In this document: positions 6,218-6,389 of the stretch, in pieces
Position numbering within the stretch: the first letter of the stretch is position 1
Layout of the letters: each line of letters begins with the position of its first letter
Notes under the pieces: model-generated
Database searches by the model: none
What the model was told of the DNA's origin: nothing
The model's input: the letters and a program-made list of their open reading frames with translations, nothing else
Origin: Chloroflexota bacterium
Lineage (GTDB): Bacteria; Chloroflexota; Limnocylindria; Limnocylindrales; CSP1-4
Length of the DNA: 6,389 bases
Assembly: GCA_021815005.1 (NCBI GenBank)
Contig: JAKAHL010000124.1
Location: forward strand, 1 to 6,389
Reading direction: 5' to 3'
Made by a program: the position numbers and the translations under genes

Positions 6218-6389
6218 TACAGGCCCAGCGGCGACGTGAAGGTCGCCAGCTGGCCCAGCATGTTCGTGATCATCAGCGCGCCGAGCACCATCAGGAGCAC
6301 GCCCGTGACGGCGTCCACCGCGACGTGGTGCCGGCCGACCCAGGCCAGCCGACGGCTCACCGCCGAGGCACCCATGGCGATGGCCATGA
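6217..6389 (-). CDS. ccdA: CcdA, membrane thiol reductant conduit for cytochrome c maturation, C-terminal part
   Basis: The last 56 codons of a minus-strand gene run from the window edge to TAG at 6217-6219. The visible sequence is a basic segment (SRRLAWVGRHH) followed by one hydrophobic helix (AVDAVTGVLLMVLGALMITNML) and a short end. This matches the final loop and TM6 of CcdA/DsbD-type transporters, where a VTGVLL-x-x-GxLM pattern is common. CcdA moves electrons from cytoplasmic thioredoxin to extracytoplasmic ResA-like thioredoxins. Its redox cysteines are in the missing N-terminal part, so the call rests on the C-terminal helix and on its place before resB, which is the usual order. Another six-TM membrane protein cannot be fully excluded. 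Confidence 0.82.
   Translation of the reverse strand, partial: MAIAMGASAVSRRLAWVGRHHVAVDAVTGVLLMVLGALMITNMLGQLATFTSPLGL

Overview
The window is a high-GC bacterial segment, densely coding, with strong G/C preference at third codon positions. No rRNA, tRNA, CRISPR array or mobile element was seen. The gene content is System II (Ccs/Res) cytochrome c maturation, a NapC/NirT-type multiheme cytochrome and FdhD. This fits a respiring Actinomycetota or Chloroflexota-like organism with menaquinone-linked or anaerobic electron transport. The phylum is an inference and cannot be fixed from this sequence alone.

Plus strand, positions 1-1245. The window opens inside the C-terminal end of a PLP-dependent fold-III decarboxylase (LysA/ornithine decarboxylase superfamily) that lacks some expected motif residues. 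Eleven bases later comes a complete fdhD, the sulfurtransferase that activates molybdenum or tungsten formate dehydrogenases. A 9-bp GC-only inverted repeat lies in the last codons of fdhD. Only 32 bases separate fdhD from the convergent minus-strand operon.

Minus strand, positions 6389 down to 1278. A tight five-gene operon is transcribed in the order ccdA (C-terminal end only, cut by the window edge), resB, ccsB, resA-like thioredoxin, decaheme cytochrome c. Gaps are 14, 15, 25 and 16 bases, and most junctions carry a purine-rich Shine-Dalgarno site between the stop and the next start. CcdA passes reducing equivalents across the membrane. The ResA-like protein reduces the CXXCH cysteines of apocytochrome. 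ResB and CcsB export heme and ligate it to the apoprotein. The last gene is the likely main client: a membrane-anchored protein with ten CXXCH motifs. It joins a NapC/ImcH-like quinol-oxidising part (hemes 1-6) to a C-terminal four-heme module built from two CXXCHx4CXXCH pairs.

The most interesting points are this ten-heme fusion as the last gene of its own assembly operon, an apparent extra transmembrane hairpin in ResB, the WCPDC active site of the ResA-like protein, and the near-identical stop/Shine-Dalgarno junctions. There is no gene-free stretch longer than about 35 bases. The other long open frames are antisense or frame shadows typical of high-GC DNA.
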